Source of the DNA: Plasmopara viticola
Taxonomy: Eukaryota; Oomycota; Peronosporomycetes; Peronosporales; Peronosporaceae
DNA: 64,000 bases
Direction of reading: 5' to 3'
Assembly: GCA_001695595.3 (NCBI GenBank)
Contig: MBPM02000076.1
Span: forward strand, 1 to 64,000
In this document: in pieces, positions 32,767 through 44,212 of the stretch
Layout of the letters: each line of letters begins with the position of its first letter
Numbering within the stretch: position 1 is the stretch's first letter
The notes under the pieces: model-generated
Databases searched by the model: none
Seen by the model: only the letters and a program-made list of their open reading frames with translations
What the model was told of the DNA's origin: nothing
Position numbers and translations under genes: made by a program

Positions 32767-33042
32767 CTTGATGTTACGGCTTGTATTATTCGCCTTTGGG
32801 TTGGCTTTGCCTTTGTACTAAAGCCTTGTCTTATTCTTCCGTGCTGCTCCTCTCCTTTAAATGAAGTCAAAAAGGCGTCAACAAGTTTGACCAAAACTTT
32901 AAAAAAGCGTGTGTGTTTTTGAAGTAGGTCCTGTCAGTGGAGTAGCAAATGGCGCTGTGCTAGATAAGCTCAGATGTCTTAGTCGATCGTAAAAGAGGTA
33001 TGCGACATTTTTGCATGTCTTAACGCGAAAGGCAGTGAACAA

Positions 33043-33145
33043 CCGAGTGTAGCTCAGTCGGTAGAGCGATTGACTGTAGTGTTCGATACTGAGCTCAGTA
33101 TACTCGGAAATCAATTGGTCGCTGTTTCGATTCCGGCCACTCGGA
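33043..33145 (+). tRNA. tRNA-Tyr(GUA), T-stem variant
   Basis: Sister of 31906 (AGTCGGTA, GCTGT). Confidence 0.83.
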
Positions 33146-33421
33146 CTTGATGTTACGGCTTGTATTATTCGCCTTTAGGTTGGCTTTGCCTTTGTACTAA
33201 AGCCTTGTCTTATTTTTCCGTGCTGCTCCTCTCCTTTAAATGAAGTCAAAAAGGCGTCAACTTGTTTGACCAAAACCTTAAAAATGCGTGTGTGTTTTTG
33301 AAGTAGGTCCTGTCAGTGGAGTAACAAATGGCGCTGTGCTTGATAAGCTCAGATGTCTTAGTTAAGCGTGAAGGAGGTATGCGACGTTTTTGTATGTTTT
33401 AACGTGAAAGGCAGTCAACAA

Positions 33422-33524
33422 CCGAGTGTAGCTCAGTTGGTAGAGCGATTGACTGTAGTGTTCGATACTGAGCTCAGTATACTCGGAAATCAATTGGTCG
33501 CTGGTTCGATTCCGGCCACTCGGA
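33422..33524 (+). tRNA. tRNA-Tyr(GUA), consensus copy
   Basis: Matches the reference structure throughout. Confidence 0.96.
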
Positions 33525-33800
33525 CTTGATGTTACGGCTTGTATTATTCGCCTTTTGGTTGGCTTTGCCTTTGTACTAAAGCCTTGTCTTATTTTTCCGT
33601 GCTGCTCCTCTCCTTTAAATGAAGTCAAAAAGGCGTCAACTAGTTTGACCAAAACCTTAAAAATGCGTGTGTGTTTTTGAAGTAGGTCCTGTCAGTGGAG
33701 TAGCATATGGTGCTGTGCTAGATAAGCTCAGATGTCTTAGTTGAGCGTAAAGGAGGTATGCGACGTTTTTGTATGTTTTAACGTGAAAGGCAGTTAACAA

Positions 33801-33903
33801 CCGAGTGTAGCTCAATTGGTAGAGCGATTGACTGTAGTGTTCGATACTGAGCTCAGTATACTCGGAAATCAATTGGTCGCTGGTTCGATTCCGGCCACTC
33901 GGA
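33801..33903 (+). tRNA. tRNA-Tyr(GUA)
   Basis: Sister of 27737 (AATTGGTA D loop). Confidence 0.93.
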
Positions 33904-34179
33904 CTTGATGTTACGGCTTGTATTATTCGCCTTTAGGTTGGCTTTGCCTTTGTACTAAAGCCTTGCCTTATTCTTCCGTGCTGCTCCTCTTCTATAAATT
34001 AACTCAAAAAGGCGTCAACCAGTTTGACCAAAACCTTAAAAAAGCGTGTGTGTTTTTGAAGTAGGTCCTGTCAGTGGAGTAGCAAATGGCGCTGTGCTTG
34101 ATAAGCTCAGATGTCTTAGTTAAGCGTGAAGGAGGTATGCGACGTTTTTGTATGTTTTAACGTGAAAGGCAGTCAACAA

Positions 34180-34282
34180 CCGAGTGTAGCTCAGTTGGTA
34201 GAGCGATTGACTGTAGTGTTCGATACTGAGCTCAGTATACTCGGAAATCAATTGGTCGCTAGTTCGATTCCGGCCACTCGGA
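34180..34282 (+). tRNA. tRNA-Tyr(GUA), T-stem variant
   Basis: T stem is GCTAG, as in 28116. Confidence 0.87.
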
Positions 34283-34576
34283 CTTGATGTTACGGCTTGT
34301 ATTATTCGCCTTTAGGCTGGCTTTGCCTTTGTACTAAAGCATTGTCTTATTCTTCCGTGCTGCTCCTCTCTTTTAAATGAAGTCAAAAAGGCGTCAATCA
34401 GTTTGACCAAAACCTTAAAAAAGCGTGTGTGTTTTTGAAGTAGGTCCTGTCAGTGGAGTAGCATATGGCGCTGTGCTAGATAAGCTCAGATGTCTTAGAT
34501 AAGCGTGAAGGAGGTATGCGACGTTTTTGTATGTTTTAACGTGAAAGGCAGTTAACAACCGAGTGTAGCTCAGTTG

Positions 34577-34834
34577 AAAGTTGCAATGTATTTAATCTTA
34601 ACACAACCTATACCTTCTCGGCTTGGCTAGGATTTTTACATTTACATTTTTAGTCTGAAGATGCTTTTTCGTCTTTTTGTTGTCTTATTTTTGATCGGGG
34701 TCGGAAATATTTCGCTTGGGGCCGTCCTCTCCCCAAGTCTGGTTGATTACGAAGTTTGTCTGGTGTGGGGCTCGAACCCGCAATTCACACCGTGAGGACC
34801 AGAAGCATAATCCACTAACCCACGCCACCGGGTC
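34577..34834 (-). mobile_element. tRNA-derived SINE, copy 23 (right-hand lineage)
   Basis: Carries private changes shared only with copies 24 and 25: GTTGCAATG, a GATGCTTTTTCG...TTGTTGTC body, the GCAATTCACACC head and an extra T at the right junction (GTCTAACC). Confidence 0.85.
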
Positions 34835-34837
34835 TAA

Positions 34838-34940
34838 CCAAGTGTAGCTCGGTTGGTAGAGCGATTGACTGTAGTGCTCGATACTGAGCTCAGTATACTC
34901 GGAAATCAATTGGTCGCTGGTTCGATTCCGGCCACTCGGA
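34838..34940 (+). tRNA. tRNA-Tyr(GUA), restored behind SINE copy 23
   Basis: Acceptor is CCAAGTG (one mismatch), A14 is G, and the intron starts TGCTCG. Confidence 0.83.
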
Positions 34941-35215
34941 CTTGATGTTACGGCTTGTATTATTCGCCTTTAGGTTGGCTTTGCCTTTGTACCAAAGCCT
35001 TGTCTTATTCTTCCGTGCTGCTCCTCTCTTTTAAATGAAGTCAAAAAGGCGTCAATCAGTTTGACGAAACCCTTAAAAAGGCGTGTGTGTTTTTGAAGTA
35101 GGTCCTGTCAGTGGAGTTGCAAAAGCGCTGTGCTAGATAAGCTCAGATGTCTTAGTTGAGCGTGAAGGAGGTATGCGACGTTTTTGTATGTTTTGACGTG
35201 AAAGGCAGTTAACAA

Positions 35216-35318
35216 CCGAGTGTAGCTCAGTTGGTAGAGCGATTGACTGAAGCGTTCGATACTGAGCTCAGTATACTCGGAAATCAATTGGTCGCTGGTT
35301 CGATTCCGGCCACTCGGA
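35216..35318 (+). tRNA. tRNA-Tyr body with GAA anticodon, otherwise intact
   Basis: Loop is CTGAAG. All stems, including GCTC/GAGC, and the intron palindrome are intact, so a folded tRNA with a Phe anticodon is possible. Confidence 0.85.
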
Positions 35319-35393
35319 CTCGATGTTACGGTTTGTATTATTCGCCTTTCCGGCCACTCGGACTCGATGTTACGGTTTGTATTATTCGCCTTT
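35306..35393 (+). repeat. 44-bp tandem duplication across a tRNA 3' end
   Basis: The segment from the T-stem 3' strand (CCGGCCACTCGGACTC) to CGCCTTT occurs at 35306-35349 and again at 35350-35393, leaving a second orphan tRNA 3' end. Confidence 0.9.
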
Positions 35394-35638
35394 AGGTTGG
35401 CTTTGCCTTTGTACTAAAGCCTTGTCTTATTCTTCCGTGCTGCTCCTCTCTTTTAAATGAAGTCAAAAAGGCGTCAATCAGTTTGACCAAAACCTTAAAA
35501 AAGCGTGTGTGTTTTTGAAGTAGGTCTTGTCAGTGGAGTAGCATATGGCGCTGTGCTAGATAAGCTCAGATGTCTTGGTTGAGCGTAAAGGAGGTATGCA
35601 ACGTTTTTGTATGTCTTAACGTGAAAGGCGGTTAACAA

Positions 35639-35740
35639 TCGAGTGTAGCTCAGTTGGTAGAGCGATTGACTGTAGTGTTCGATACTGAGCTCAGTATACT
35701 CGGAAATCAATTGGTCGCTGGTTCGATCCGGCCACTCGGA
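35639..35740 (+). tRNA. tRNA-Tyr-like, T loop one base short
   Basis: TCGAGTG acceptor, 6-nt T loop. Starts a 1124-bp three-unit repeat. Confidence 0.75.
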
Positions 35741-36014
35741 CTTGATGTTACGGCTTGTATTATTCGCCTTTAGGTTGGCTTTGCCTTTGTACCAAAGCCT
35801 TGTCTTATTCTTCCGTGCTGCTCCTCTCTTTTAAATGAAAAGAAAAGGCGTCAATCAGTTTGACTAAAACCTTAAAAAAGCGTGTGTGTTTTTGAAGTAG
35901 GTCCTGTCAGTGGAGTTGCAAAAGCGCTGTGCTAGATAAGCTCAGATGTCTTAGTTGAAAGTGAAGGAGGTATGCGACGTTTTTGTATGTTTTAACGTGA
36001 AAGTCAGTTAACAA

Positions 36015-36117
36015 CCGAGTGTAGCTCAGTTGGTAGATCGATTGACTGAAGCGTTCGATACTGAGCTCAGTATACACGGAAATCAATTGGTCGCTGGTTC
36101 GATTCCGGCCACTCGGA
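36015..36117 (+). tRNA. tRNA-Tyr body with GAA anticodon, broken D stem
   Basis: CTGAAG loop with the GATC D-stem strand. Confidence 0.78.
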
Positions 36118-36383
36118 CTCGATGTTACGGCTTGTATTATTCGCCTTTAGGTTGGCTTTGCCTTTGTACTAAAGCCTTGTCTTATTCTTCCGTGCAGCTC
36201 CTCTCTTTAAAATGAAGTCAAAAAGGCGTCAATCAGTTTGACGAAACCCTTAAAAAGGCGTGTGTGTTTTTGAAGTAGGTCCTGTCAGTGGAGTTGCAAA
36301 AGCGCTGTGCTAGATAAGCTCAGATGTCTTAGTTGAGCGTGAAGGAGGTATGCGACGTTTTTAACGTGAAAGGCAGTTAACAA

Positions 36384-36486
36384 CCGAGTGTAGCTCAGTT
36401 GGTAGAGCGATTGACTGAAGCGTTCGATACTGAGCTCAGTATACTCGGAAATCAATTGGTCGCTGGTTCGATTCCGGCCACTCGGA
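36384..36486 (+). tRNA. tRNA-Tyr body with GAA anticodon, otherwise intact
   Basis: CTGAAG loop, D stem GAGC intact, intron palindrome intact. Confidence 0.85.
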
Positions 36487-36762
36487 CTCGATGTTACGGT
36501 TTGTATTATTCGCCTTTAGGTTGGCTTTGCCTTTGTACTAAAGCCTTGTCTTATTCTTCCGTGCTGCTCCTCTCTTTTAAATGAAGTCAAAAAGGCGTCA
36601 ATCAGTTTGACCAAAACCTTAAAAAAGCGTGTGTGTTTTTGAAGTAGGTCTTGTCAGTGGAGTAGCATATGGCGCTGTGCTAGATAAGCTCAGATGTCTT
36701 GGTTGAGCGTAAAGGAGGTATGCAACGTTTTTGTATGTCTTAACGTGAAAGGCGGTTAACAA

Positions 36763-36864
36763 TCGAGTGTAGCTCAGTTGGTAGAGCGATTGACTGTAGT
36801 GTTCGATACTGAGCTCAGTATACTCGGAAATCAATTGGTCGCTGGTTCGATCCGGCCACTCGGA
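36763..36864 (+). tRNA. tRNA-Tyr-like, T loop one base short
   Basis: Duplicate of 35639, 1124 bp away. Confidence 0.75.
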
Positions 36865-37138
36865 CTTGATGTTACGGCTTGTATTATTCGCCTTTAGGTT
36901 GGCTTTGCCTTTGTACCAAAGCCTTGTCTTATTCTTCCGTGCTGCTCCTCTCTTTTAAATGAAAAGAAAAGGCGTCAATCAGTTTGACTAAAACCTTAAA
37001 AAAGCGTGTGTGTTTTTGAAGTAGGTCCTGTCAGTGGAGTTGCAAAAGCGCTGTGCTAGATAAGCTCAGATGTCTTAGTTGAAAGTGAAGGAGGTATGCG
37101 ACGTTTTTGTATGTTTTAACGTGAAAGTCAGTTAACAA

Positions 37139-37241
37139 CCGAGTGTAGCTCAGTTGGTAGATCGATTGACTGAAGCGTTCGATACTGAGCTCAGTATACA
37201 CGGAAATCAATTGGTCGCTGGTTCGATTCCGGCCACTCGGA
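37139..37241 (+). tRNA. tRNA-Tyr body with GAA anticodon, broken D stem
   Basis: Duplicate of 36015, 1124 bp away. Confidence 0.78.
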
Positions 37242-37507
37242 CTCGATGTTACGGCTTGTATTATTCGCCTTTAGGTTGGCTTTGCCTTTGTACTAAAGCC
37301 TTGTCTTATTCTTCCGTGCAGCTCCTCTCTTTAAAATGAAGTCAAAAAGGCGTCAATCAGTTTGACGAAACCCTTAAAAAGGCGTGTGTGTTTTTGAAGT
37401 AGGTCCTGTCAGTGGAGTTGCAAAAGCGCTGTGCTAGATAAGCTCAGATGTCTTAGTTGAGCGTGAAGGAGGTATGCGACGTTTTTAACGTGAAAGGCAG
37501 TTAACAA

Positions 37508-37610
37508 CCGAGTGTAGCTCAGTTGGTAGAGCGATTGACTGAAGCGTTCGATACTGAGCTCAGTATACTCGGAAATCAATTGGTCGCTGGTTCGATTCCG
37601 GCCACTCGGA
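37508..37610 (+). tRNA. tRNA-Tyr body with GAA anticodon, otherwise intact
   Basis: Duplicate of 36384, 1124 bp away. Confidence 0.85.
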
Positions 37611-37886
37611 CTCGATGTTACGGTTTGTATTATTCGCCTTTAGGTTGGCTTTGCCTTTGTACTAAAGCCTTGTCTTATTCTTCCGTGCTGCTCCTCTCTT
37701 TTAAATGAAGTCAAAAAGGCGTCAATCAGTTTGACCAAAACCTTAAAAAAGCGTGTGTGTTTTTGAAGTAGGTCTTGTCAGTGGAGTAGCATATGGCGCT
37801 GTGCTAGATAAGCTCAGATGTCTTAGTTGAGCGTAAAGGAGGTATGCGACGTTTTTGTATGTCTTAACGTGAAAGGCGGTTAACAA

Positions 37887-37988
37887 TCGAGTGTAGCTCA
37901 GTTGGTAGAGCGATTGACTGTAGTGTTCGATACTGAGCTCAGTATACTCGGAAATCAATTGGTCGCTGGTTCGATCCGGCCACTCGGA
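37887..37988 (+). tRNA. tRNA-Tyr-like, T loop one base short
   Basis: Third copy in the 1124-bp series. Confidence 0.75.
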
Positions 37989-38263
37989 CTTGATGTTACG
38001 GCTTGTATTATTCGCCTTTAGGTTGGCTTTGCCTTTGTACCAAAGCCTTGTCTTATTCTTCCGTGCTGCTCCTCTCTTTTAAATGAAGTCAAAAAGGCGT
38101 CAATCAGTTTGACTAAAACCTTAAAAAAGCGTGTGTGTTTTTGAAGTAGGTCCTGTCAGTGGAGTTGCAAAAGCGCTGTGCTAGATAAGCTCAGATGTCT
38201 TAGATAAGCGTGAAGGAGGTATGCGACGTTTTTGTATGTTTTAACGTGAAAGTCAGTTAACAA

Positions 38264-38366
38264 CCGAGTGTAGCTCAGTTGGTAGATCGATTGACTGAAG
38301 CGTTCGATACTGAGCTCAGTATACACGGAAATCAATTGGTCGCTGGTTCGATTCCGGCCACTCGGA
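38264..38366 (+). tRNA. tRNA-Tyr body with GAA anticodon, broken D stem
   Basis: CTGAAG loop with GATC. Confidence 0.78.
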
Positions 38367-38642
38367 CTCGATGTTACGGCTTGTATTATTCGCCTTTAGG
38401 TTGGCTTTGCCTTTGTACTAAAGCCTTGTCTTATTCTTCCGTGCAGCTCCTCTCTTGCAAATGAAGTCAAAAAGGCGTCAATCAGTTTGACCAAAACCTT
38501 AAAAAAGCGTGTGTGTTTTTGAAGTAGGTCTTGTCAGTGGAGTAGCATATGGCGCTGTGCTAGATAAGCTCAGATGTCTTGGTTGAGCGTAAAGGAGGTA
38601 TGCAACGTTTTTGTATGTCTAAACGTGAAAGGCGGTTAACAA

Positions 38643-38744
38643 TCGAGTGTAGCTCAGTTGTTAGAGCGATTGACTGTAGTGTTCGATACTGAGCTCAGTA
38701 TACTCGGAAATCAATTGGTCGCTGGTTCGATCCGGCCACTCGGA
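38643..38744 (+). tRNA. tRNA-Tyr-like, T loop one base short, D loop altered
   Basis: TCGAGTG acceptor, D loop AGTTGTTA (G19 lost), 6-nt T loop. Very likely a pseudogene. Confidence 0.72.
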
Positions 38745-39019
38745 CTTGATGTTACGGCTTGTATTATTCGCCTTTAGGTTGGCTTTGCCTTTGTACCAAA
38801 GCCTTGTCTTATTCTTCCGTGCTGCTCCTCTCTTTTAAATGAAGTCAAAAAGGCGTCAATCAGTTTGACTAAAACCTTAAAAAAGCGTGTGTGTTTTTGA
38901 AGTAGGTCCTGTCAGTGGAGTTGCAAAAGCGCTGTGCTACATAAGCTCAGATGTCTTAGATAAGCGTGAAGGAGGTATGCGACGTTTTTGTATGTTTTAA
39001 CGTGAAAAGCAGTTAACAA

Positions 39020-39122
39020 CCGAGTGTAGCTCAGTTGGTAGAGCGATTGACTGTAGTGTTCGATACTGAGCTCAGTATACACGGAAATCAATTGGTCGCT
39101 GGTTCGATTCCGGCCACTCGGA
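39020..39122 (+). tRNA. tRNA-Tyr(GUA)
   Basis: Exons are consensus with the GTA anticodon. The intron ends ATACACGG. Confidence 0.94.
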
Positions 39123-39398
39123 CTCGATGTTACGGCTTGTATTATTCGCCTTTAGGTTGGCTTTGCCTTTGTACTAAAGCCTTGTCTTATTCTTCCGTGC
39201 AGCTCCTCTCTTGCAAATGAAGTCAAAAAGGCGTCAATCAGTTTGACCAAAACCTTAGAAAAGCGTGTGTGTTTTTGAAGTAGGTCTTGTCAGTGGAGTA
39301 GCATATGGCGCTGTGCTAGATAAGCTCAGATGTCTTAGTTGAGCGTAAAGGAGGTATGCAACGTTTTTGTATGTCTTAACGTGAAAGGCGGTTAACAA

Positions 39399-39500
39399 TC
39401 GAGTGTAGCTCAGTTGGTAGAGCGATTGACTGTAGTGTTCGATACTGAGCTCAGTATACTCGGAAATCAATTGGTCGCTGGTTCGATCCGGCCACTCGGA
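39399..39500 (+). tRNA. tRNA-Tyr-like, T loop one base short
   Basis: TCGAGTG acceptor, 6-nt T loop. Confidence 0.75.
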
Positions 39501-39774
39501 CTTGATGTTACGGCTTGTATTATTCGCCTTTAGGTTGGCTTTGCCTTTGTACCAAAGCCTTGTCTTATTCTTCCGTGCTGCTCCTCTCTTTTAAATGAAA
39601 AGAAAAGGCGTCAATCAGTTTGACTAAAACCTTAAAAAAGCGTGTGTGTTTTTGAAGTAGGTCGTGTCAGTGGAGTTGCAAAAGCGCTGTGCTAGATAAG
39701 CTCAGATGTCTTAGTTGAAAGTGAAGGAGGTATGCGACGATTTTGTATGTTTTAACGTGAAAGTCAGTTAACAA

Positions 39775-39877
39775 CCGAGTGTAGCTCAGTTGGTAGATCG
39801 ATTGACTGAAGCGTTCGATACTGAGCTCAGTATACACGGAAATCAATTGGTCGCTGGTTCGATTCCGGCCACTCGGA
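39775..39877 (+). tRNA. tRNA-Tyr body with GAA anticodon, broken D stem
   Basis: CTGAAG loop with GATC. Confidence 0.78.
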
Positions 39878-40153
39878 CTCGATGTAACGGCTTGTATTAT
39901 TCGCCTTTAGGTTGGCTTTGCCTTTGTACTAAAGCCTTGTCTTATTCTTCCGTGCAGCTCTTCTCTTGCAAATGAAGTCAAAAAGGCGTCAATCAGTTTG
40001 ACCAAAACCTTAAAAAAGCGTGTGTGTTTTTGAAGTAGGTCTTGTCAGTGGAGTAGCATATGGCGCTGTGCTAGATAAGCTCAGATGTCTTAGTTGAGCG
40101 TAAAGGAGGTATGCAACGTTTTTGTATGTCTAAACGTGAAAGGCGGTTAACAA

Positions 40154-40255
40154 TCGAGTGTAGCTCAGTTGTTAGAGCGATTGACTGTAGTGTTCGATAC
40201 TGAGCTCAGTATACTCGGAAATCAATTGGTCGCTGGTTCGATCCGGCCACTCGGA
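40154..40255 (+). tRNA. tRNA-Tyr-like, T loop one base short, D loop altered
   Basis: AGTTGTTA D loop, as at 38643. Confidence 0.72.
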
Positions 40256-40531
40256 CTTGATGTTACGGCTTGTATTATTCGCCTTTAGGTTGGCTTTGCC
40301 TTTGTACCAAAGCCTTGTCTTATTCTTCCGTGCTGCTCCTCTCTTTTAAATGAAGTCAAAAAGGCGTCAATCAGTTTGACCAAAACTTTAAAAAAGCGTG
40401 TGTGTTTTAAAAGTAGGTCCTGTTAGAGGAGTAGCAAATGGCGCTGTGATAGATAAGCTTAGATGTCTTAGTTAAGCGTGAAGGAGGTATGCGACGTTTC
40501 TGTATGTTTTAACGTGAAAGGCAGTCAACAA

Positions 40532-40634
40532 CCGAGTGTAGCTCAGTTGGTAGAGCGATTGACTGTAGTGTTCGATACTGAGCTCAGTATACTCGGAAAT
40601 CAATTGGTCGCTAGTTCAATTCCGGCCACTCGGA
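40532..40634 (+). tRNA. tRNA-Tyr(GUA), T-arm variant
   Basis: T arm is GCTAG-TTCAATT-CCGGC, so there is a mismatch and G57 is A (B box GTTCAATTCC). Confidence 0.83.
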
Positions 40635-40910
40635 CTTTATGTTACGGCTTGTATTATTCGCTTTTAGGTTGGCTTTGCCTTTGTACTAAAGCCTTGTCTT
40701 ATTCTTCCGTGCTGCTCCTCTCTTTTGGATGAAGTCAAAAAGGCGTCAATCAGTTTGACCAAAACTTTAAAAAAGCGTGTGTGTTTTAAAAGTAGGTCCT
40801 GTTAGAGGAGTAGCAAATGGCGCTGTGATAGATAAGCTTAGATGTCTTAGTTAAGCGTGAAGGAGGTATGCGACGTTTCTGTATGTTTTAACGTGAAAGG
40901 CAGTCAACAA

Positions 40911-41013
40911 CCGAGTGTAGCTCAGTTGGTAGAGCGATTGACTGTAGTGTTCGATACTGAGCTCAGTATACTCGGAAATCAATTGGTCGCTAGTTCAATT
41001 CCGGCCACTCGGA
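40911..41013 (+). tRNA. tRNA-Tyr(GUA), T-arm variant (duplicate)
   Basis: Same T arm as the previous unit, 379 bp upstream. The two whole units look identical, a very recent duplication. Confidence 0.83.
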
Positions 41014-41307
41014 CTTTATGTTACGGCTTGTATTATTCGCTTTTAGGTTGGCTTTGCCTTTGTACTAAAGCCTTGTCTTATTCTTCCGTGCTGCTCCTCT
41101 CTTTTGGATGAAGTCAAAAAGGCGTCAATCAGTTTGACCAAAACTTTAAAAAAGCGTGTGTGTTTTTGAAGTAGGTCCTGTCAGTGGAGTAGCATATGGC
41201 GCTGTGCTAGATAAGCTCAGATGTCTTAGTTAAGCGTGAAGGAGGTATGCGACGTTTTTGTATGTTTTAACGTGAAAGGCAGTTGACAACCGAGTGTAGC
41301 TCAGTTG

Positions 41308-41565
41308 AAAGTTGCAATGTATTTAATCTTAACACAACCTATACCTTCTCGGCTTGGCTAGGATTTTTACATTTACATTTTTAGTCTGAAGATGCTTTTT
41401 CGTCTTTTTGTTGTCTTATTTTTGATCGGGGTCGGAAATATTTCGCTTGGGGCCGTCCTCTCCCCAAGTCTGGTTGATTACGAAGTTTGTCTGGTGTGGG
41501 GCTCGAACCCGCAATTCACACCGTGAGGACCAGAAGCATAATCCACTAACCCACGCCACCGGGTC
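41308..41565 (-). mobile_element. tRNA-derived SINE, copy 24 (right-hand lineage)
   Basis: Near-identical to copy 23. Confidence 0.85.
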
Positions 41566-41568
41566 TAA

Positions 41569-41670
41569 CCAAGTGTAGCTCGGTTGGTAGAGCGATTGAC
41601 TGTAGTGCTCGATACTGAGCTCAGTATACTCGGAAATCAATTGGTCGCTGGTTCGATCCGGCCACTCGGA
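41569..41670 (+). tRNA. tRNA-Tyr-like, restored behind SINE copy 24, short T loop
   Basis: CCAAGTG acceptor combined with the 6-nt T loop. It looks like a recombinant of the SINE lineage (5' half) and the short-T-loop lineage (3' half). Confidence 0.72.
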
Positions 41671-41945
41671 CTTGATGTTACGGCTTGTATTATTCGCCTT
41701 TAGGTTGGCTTTGCCTTTGTACCAAAGCCTTGTCTTATTCTTCCGTGCTGCTCCTCTCTTTTAAATGAAGTCAAAAAGGCGTCAATCAGTTTGACGAAAC
41801 CCTTAAAAAGGCGTGTGTGTTTTTGAAGTAGGTCCTGTCAGTGGAGTTGCAAAAGCGCTGTGCTAGATAAGCTCAGATGTCTTAGTTGAAAGTGAAGGAG
41901 GTATGCGACGTTTTTGTATGTTTTAACGTGAAAGGCAGTTAACAA

Positions 41946-42048
41946 CCGAGTGTAGCTCAGTTGGTAGAGCGATTGACTGAAGCGTTCGATACTGAGCTCA
42001 GTATACACGGAAATCAATTGGTCGCTGGTTCGATTCCGGCCACTCGGA
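41946..42048 (+). tRNA. tRNA-Tyr body with GAA anticodon, otherwise intact
   Basis: CTGAAG loop, D stem GAGC intact. The intron ends ATACACGG. Confidence 0.85.
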
Positions 42049-42324
42049 CTCGATGTTACGGCTTGTATTATTCGCCTTTAGGTTGGCTTTGCCTTTGTAC
42101 TAAAGCCTTGTCTTATTCTTCCGTGCAGCTCCTCTCTTGCAAATGAAGTCAAAAAGGCGTCAATCAGTTTGACCAAAACCTTAAAAAAGCGTGTGTGTTT
42201 TTGAAGTAGGTCTTGTCAGTGGAGTAGCATATGGCGCTGTGCTAGATAAGCTCAGATGTCTTAGTTGAGCGTAAAGGAGGTATGCAACGTTTTTGTATGT
42301 CTAAACGTGAAAGGCGGTTAACAA

Positions 42325-42426
42325 TCGAGTGTAGCTCAGTTGTTAGAGCGATTGACTGTAGTGTTCGATACTGAGCTCAGTATACTCGGAAATCAATTGG
42401 TCGCTGGTTAGATCCGGGCACTCGGA
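42325..42426 (+). tRNA. tRNA-Tyr-like, T arm broken
   Basis: TCGAGTG acceptor, AGTTGTTA D loop, and TTAGATCCGGGCA in the T arm. A pseudogene. Confidence 0.68.
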
Positions 42427-42701
42427 CTTGATGTTACGGCTTGTATTATTCGCCTTTAGGTTGGCTTTGCCTTTGTACCAAAGCCTTGTCTTATTCTTCC
42501 GTGCTGCTCCTCTCTTTTAAATGAAGTCAAAAAGGCGTCAATCAGTTTGACTAAAACCTTAAAAAAGCGTGTGTGTTTTTGAAGTAGGTCCTGTCAGTGG
42601 AGTTGCAAAAGCGCTGTGCTAGATAAGCTCAGATGTCTTAGATAAGCGTGAAGGAGGTATGCGACGTTTTTGTATGTTTTAACGTGAAAGGCAGTTAACA
42701 A

Positions 42702-42804
42702 CCGAGTGTAGCTCAGTTGGTAGAGCGATTGACTGTAGTGTTCGATACTGAGCTCAGTATACACGGAAATCAATTGGTCGCTGGTTCGATTCCGGCCACT
42801 CGGA
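42702..42804 (+). tRNA. tRNA-Tyr(GUA)
   Basis: Exons are consensus. The intron ends ATACACGG. Confidence 0.94.
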
Positions 42805-43080
42805 CTCGATGTTACGGCTTGTATTATTCGCCTTTAGGTTGGCTTTGCCTTTGTACTAAAGCCTTGTCTTATTCTTCCGTGCAGCTCCTCTCTTGCAAAT
42901 GAAGTCAAAAAGGCGTCAATCAGTTTGACCAAAACCTTAGAAAAGCGTGTGTGTTTTTGAAGTAGGTCTTGTCAGTGGAGTAGCATATGGCGCTGTGCTA
43001 GATAAGCTCAGATGTCTTAGTTGAGCGTAAAGGAGGTATGCAACGTTTTTGTATGTCTTAACGTGAAAGGCGGTTAACAA

Positions 43081-43182
43081 TCGAGTGTAGCTCAGTTGGT
43101 AGAGCGATTGACTGTAGTGTTCGATACTGAGCTCAGTATACTCGGAAATCAATTGGTCGCTGGTTCGATCCGGCCACTCGGA
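43081..43182 (+). tRNA. tRNA-Tyr-like, T loop one base short
   Basis: TCGAGTG acceptor, 6-nt T loop. Confidence 0.75.
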
Positions 43183-43456
43183 CTTGATGTTACGGCTTGT
43201 ATTATTCGCCTTTAGGTTGGCTTTGCCTTTGTACCAAAGCCTTGTCTTATTCTTCCGTGCTGCTCCTCTCTTTTAAATGAAAAGAAAAGGCGTCAATCAG
43301 TTTGACTAAAACCTTAAAAAAGCGTGTGTGTTTTTGAAGTAGGTCCTGTCAGTGGAGTTGCAAAAGCGCTGTGCTAGATAAGCTCAGATGTCTTAGTTGA
43401 AAGTGAAGGAGGTATGCGACGTTTTTGTATGTTTTAACGTGAAAGTCAGTTAACAA

Positions 43457-43559
43457 CCGAGTGTAGCTCAGTTGGTAGATCGATTGACTGAAGCGTTCGA
43501 TACTGAGCTCAGTATACACGGAAATCAATTGGTCGCTGGTTCGATTCCGGCCACTCGGA
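43457..43559 (+). tRNA. tRNA-Tyr body with GAA anticodon, broken D stem
   Basis: CTGAAG loop with GATC. Confidence 0.78.
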
Positions 43560-43835
43560 CTCGATGTTACGGCTTGTATTATTCGCCTTTAGGTTGGCTT
43601 TGCCTTTGTACTAAAGCCTTGTCGTATTCTTCCGTGCAGCTCCTCTCTTGCAAATGAAGTCAAAAAGGCGTCAATCAGTTTGACCAAAACCTTAAAAAAG
43701 CGTGTGTGTTTTTGAAGTAGGTCTTGTCAGTGGAGTAGCATATGGCGCTGTGCTAGATAAGCTCAGATGTCTTAGTTGAGCGTAAAGGAGGTATGCAACG
43801 TTTTTGTATGTCTAAACGTGAAAGGCGGTTAACAA

Positions 43836-43937
43836 TCGAGTGTAGCTCAGTTGTTAGAGCGATTGACTGTAGTGTTCGATACTGAGCTCAGTATACTCGG
43901 AAATCAATTGGTCGCTGGTTCGATCCGGCCACTCGGA
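43836..43937 (+). tRNA. tRNA-Tyr-like, T loop one base short, D loop altered
   Basis: AGTTGTTA D loop, 6-nt T loop. Confidence 0.72.
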
Positions 43938-44212
43938 CTTGATGTTACGGCTTGTATTATTCGCCTTTAGGTTGGCTTTGCCTTTGTACCAAAGCCTTGT
44001 CTTATTCTTCCGTGCTGCTCCTCTCTTTTAAATGAAGTCAAAAAGGCGTCAATCAGTTTGACTAAAACCTTAAAAAAGCGTGTGTGTTTTTGAAGTAGGT
44101 CCTGTCAGTGGAGTTGCAAAAGCGCTGTGCTAGATAAGCTCAGATGTCTTAGATAAGCGTGAAGGAGGTATGCGACGTTTTTGTATGTTTTAACGTGAAA
44201 GGCAGTTAACAA

